A stretch of 24,423 nucleotides of DNA from Peptococcaceae bacterium (GTDB lineage Bacteria; Bacillota; Peptococcia; Peptococcales; Peptococcaceae): positions 1-24,423 of the forward strand of contig CAAEKP010000037.1 in assembly GCA_900756555.1 (NCBI GenBank), in the 5' to 3' direction. The notes beneath the pieces were generated by a model that had not been told where the DNA came from, did not search any database, and saw only the letters and a list, made by a program, of their open reading frames with translations. Both the position numbers and the translations under genes were made by a program. Positions 24,171 through 24,423 of the stretch are shown one piece after another. Numbering within the stretch: position 1 is the stretch's first letter; each line of letters opens with the position of its first letter.

Positions 24171-24423
24171 TCAGTACCGGATGATGCGGATTGCGTTAAG
24201 GATAGCCATCACCGCCACACCCACATCGGCAAACACAGCCATCCACATAGTGGCGATGCCTACAGCGCCCAAAATCAGCACCAGCAGTTTAATCGTTAAG
24301 ATGAAGATAATATTCTGTTTCACGATTTTCCGGGTTTGACGGGCTAAGGTAACGGCTTCTGCCAGTTTGCTTGGCTGATCATTCATGATAACTACGTCCG
24401 CAGCTTCAATAGCTGCATCGGAA
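24171..24423 (-). CDS. Zn/Cd/Pb-type P1B ATPase, C-terminal fragment (cut by window edge)
   Basis: The last 83 or so residues of a heavy-metal-transporting P-type ATPase. The visible part begins in the hinge region (SDAAIEAADVVIMND), then a positively charged stretch, LARQTRKIVKQNI, and two C-terminal transmembrane helices containing IKLLVLILGA and AVFADVGVAVMAILNA. The K-L pair in helix 7 and the D-V-G in helix 8 are typical of the ZntA/CadA (Zn2+, Cd2+, Pb2+ export) branch rather than copper pumps. The N-terminal part, including the phosphorylation site, is outside the window. The short ATG-started frame at 24386 is internal to this gene. Confidence 0.88.
   Translation of the reverse strand, partial: SDAAIEAADVVIMNDQPSKLAEAVTLARQTRKIVKQNIIFILTIKLLVLILGAVGIATMWMAVFADVGVAVMAILNAIRIIRY

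Overview
The window comes from a low-to-moderate GC Gram-positive-type bacterium of the Firmicutes. The evidence is strong AGGAG/GGAGG ribosome-binding sites, TATAAT-type -10 boxes, U-rich intrinsic terminators and an NSS-type Na+ symporter. An anaerobic gut Negativicutes (Phascolarctobacterium or Acidaminococcus-like) is my best guess, from general impression only. No rRNA, tRNA, CRISPR array or insertion sequence was seen.

Most of the window (about 349-22029) is one tandem array of five paralogous modules. Each module has a roughly 673-residue cytoplasmic alkaline-phosphatase-superfamily hydrolase (AP1-AP5, all on the minus strand) and a divergently transcribed LysR-type regulator (LTTR1-LTTR5, all on the plus strand). 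Modules 1, 2 and 5 also carry a DASS/SLC13-type anion transporter downstream of the hydrolase on the same strand, separated from it by a conserved terminator-like hairpin. Modules 3 and 4 have no transporter. Modules meet tail to tail, usually at a strong bidirectional hairpin terminator.

The regulators fall into two classes: LTTR1/2/3 start MNT(V/L)(Y/H)LQYI, and LTTR4/5 start MRTEHLK(F/Y)F. The hydrolase promoters fall into the same two classes. Modules 1-3 have TACCGA-N17-TATAAT inside a conserved GGGT(T/G)CTACCGA box. Modules 4-5 have TATGCA-N17-TATAAT plus a T-N11-A element at a fixed upstream distance. The likely logic is an effector sensed by each LTTR, which activates its own hydrolase and, with read-through or a second promoter, the transporter. 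An organic anion would be imported by the DASS protein and hydrolysed in the cytoplasm. The substrate is unknown. The nearest described layout I know is phosphonoacetate hydrolase (phnA) with a LysR regulator and a permease, which is only an analogy.

Left edge (1-348): the 5' end of a minus-strand zinc-ribbon protein gene, with a perfect palindrome over its promoter. A decayed copy of this gene start and promoter lies at 16938-17037, just after LTTR4, and records an older segmental duplication.

Right edge (22030-24423): an NSS-family sodium:solute symporter (minus), a spacer with hairpins and a REP-like palindromic element, and the C-terminal end of a Zn/Cd/Pb-type P1B ATPase (minus) running off the window.
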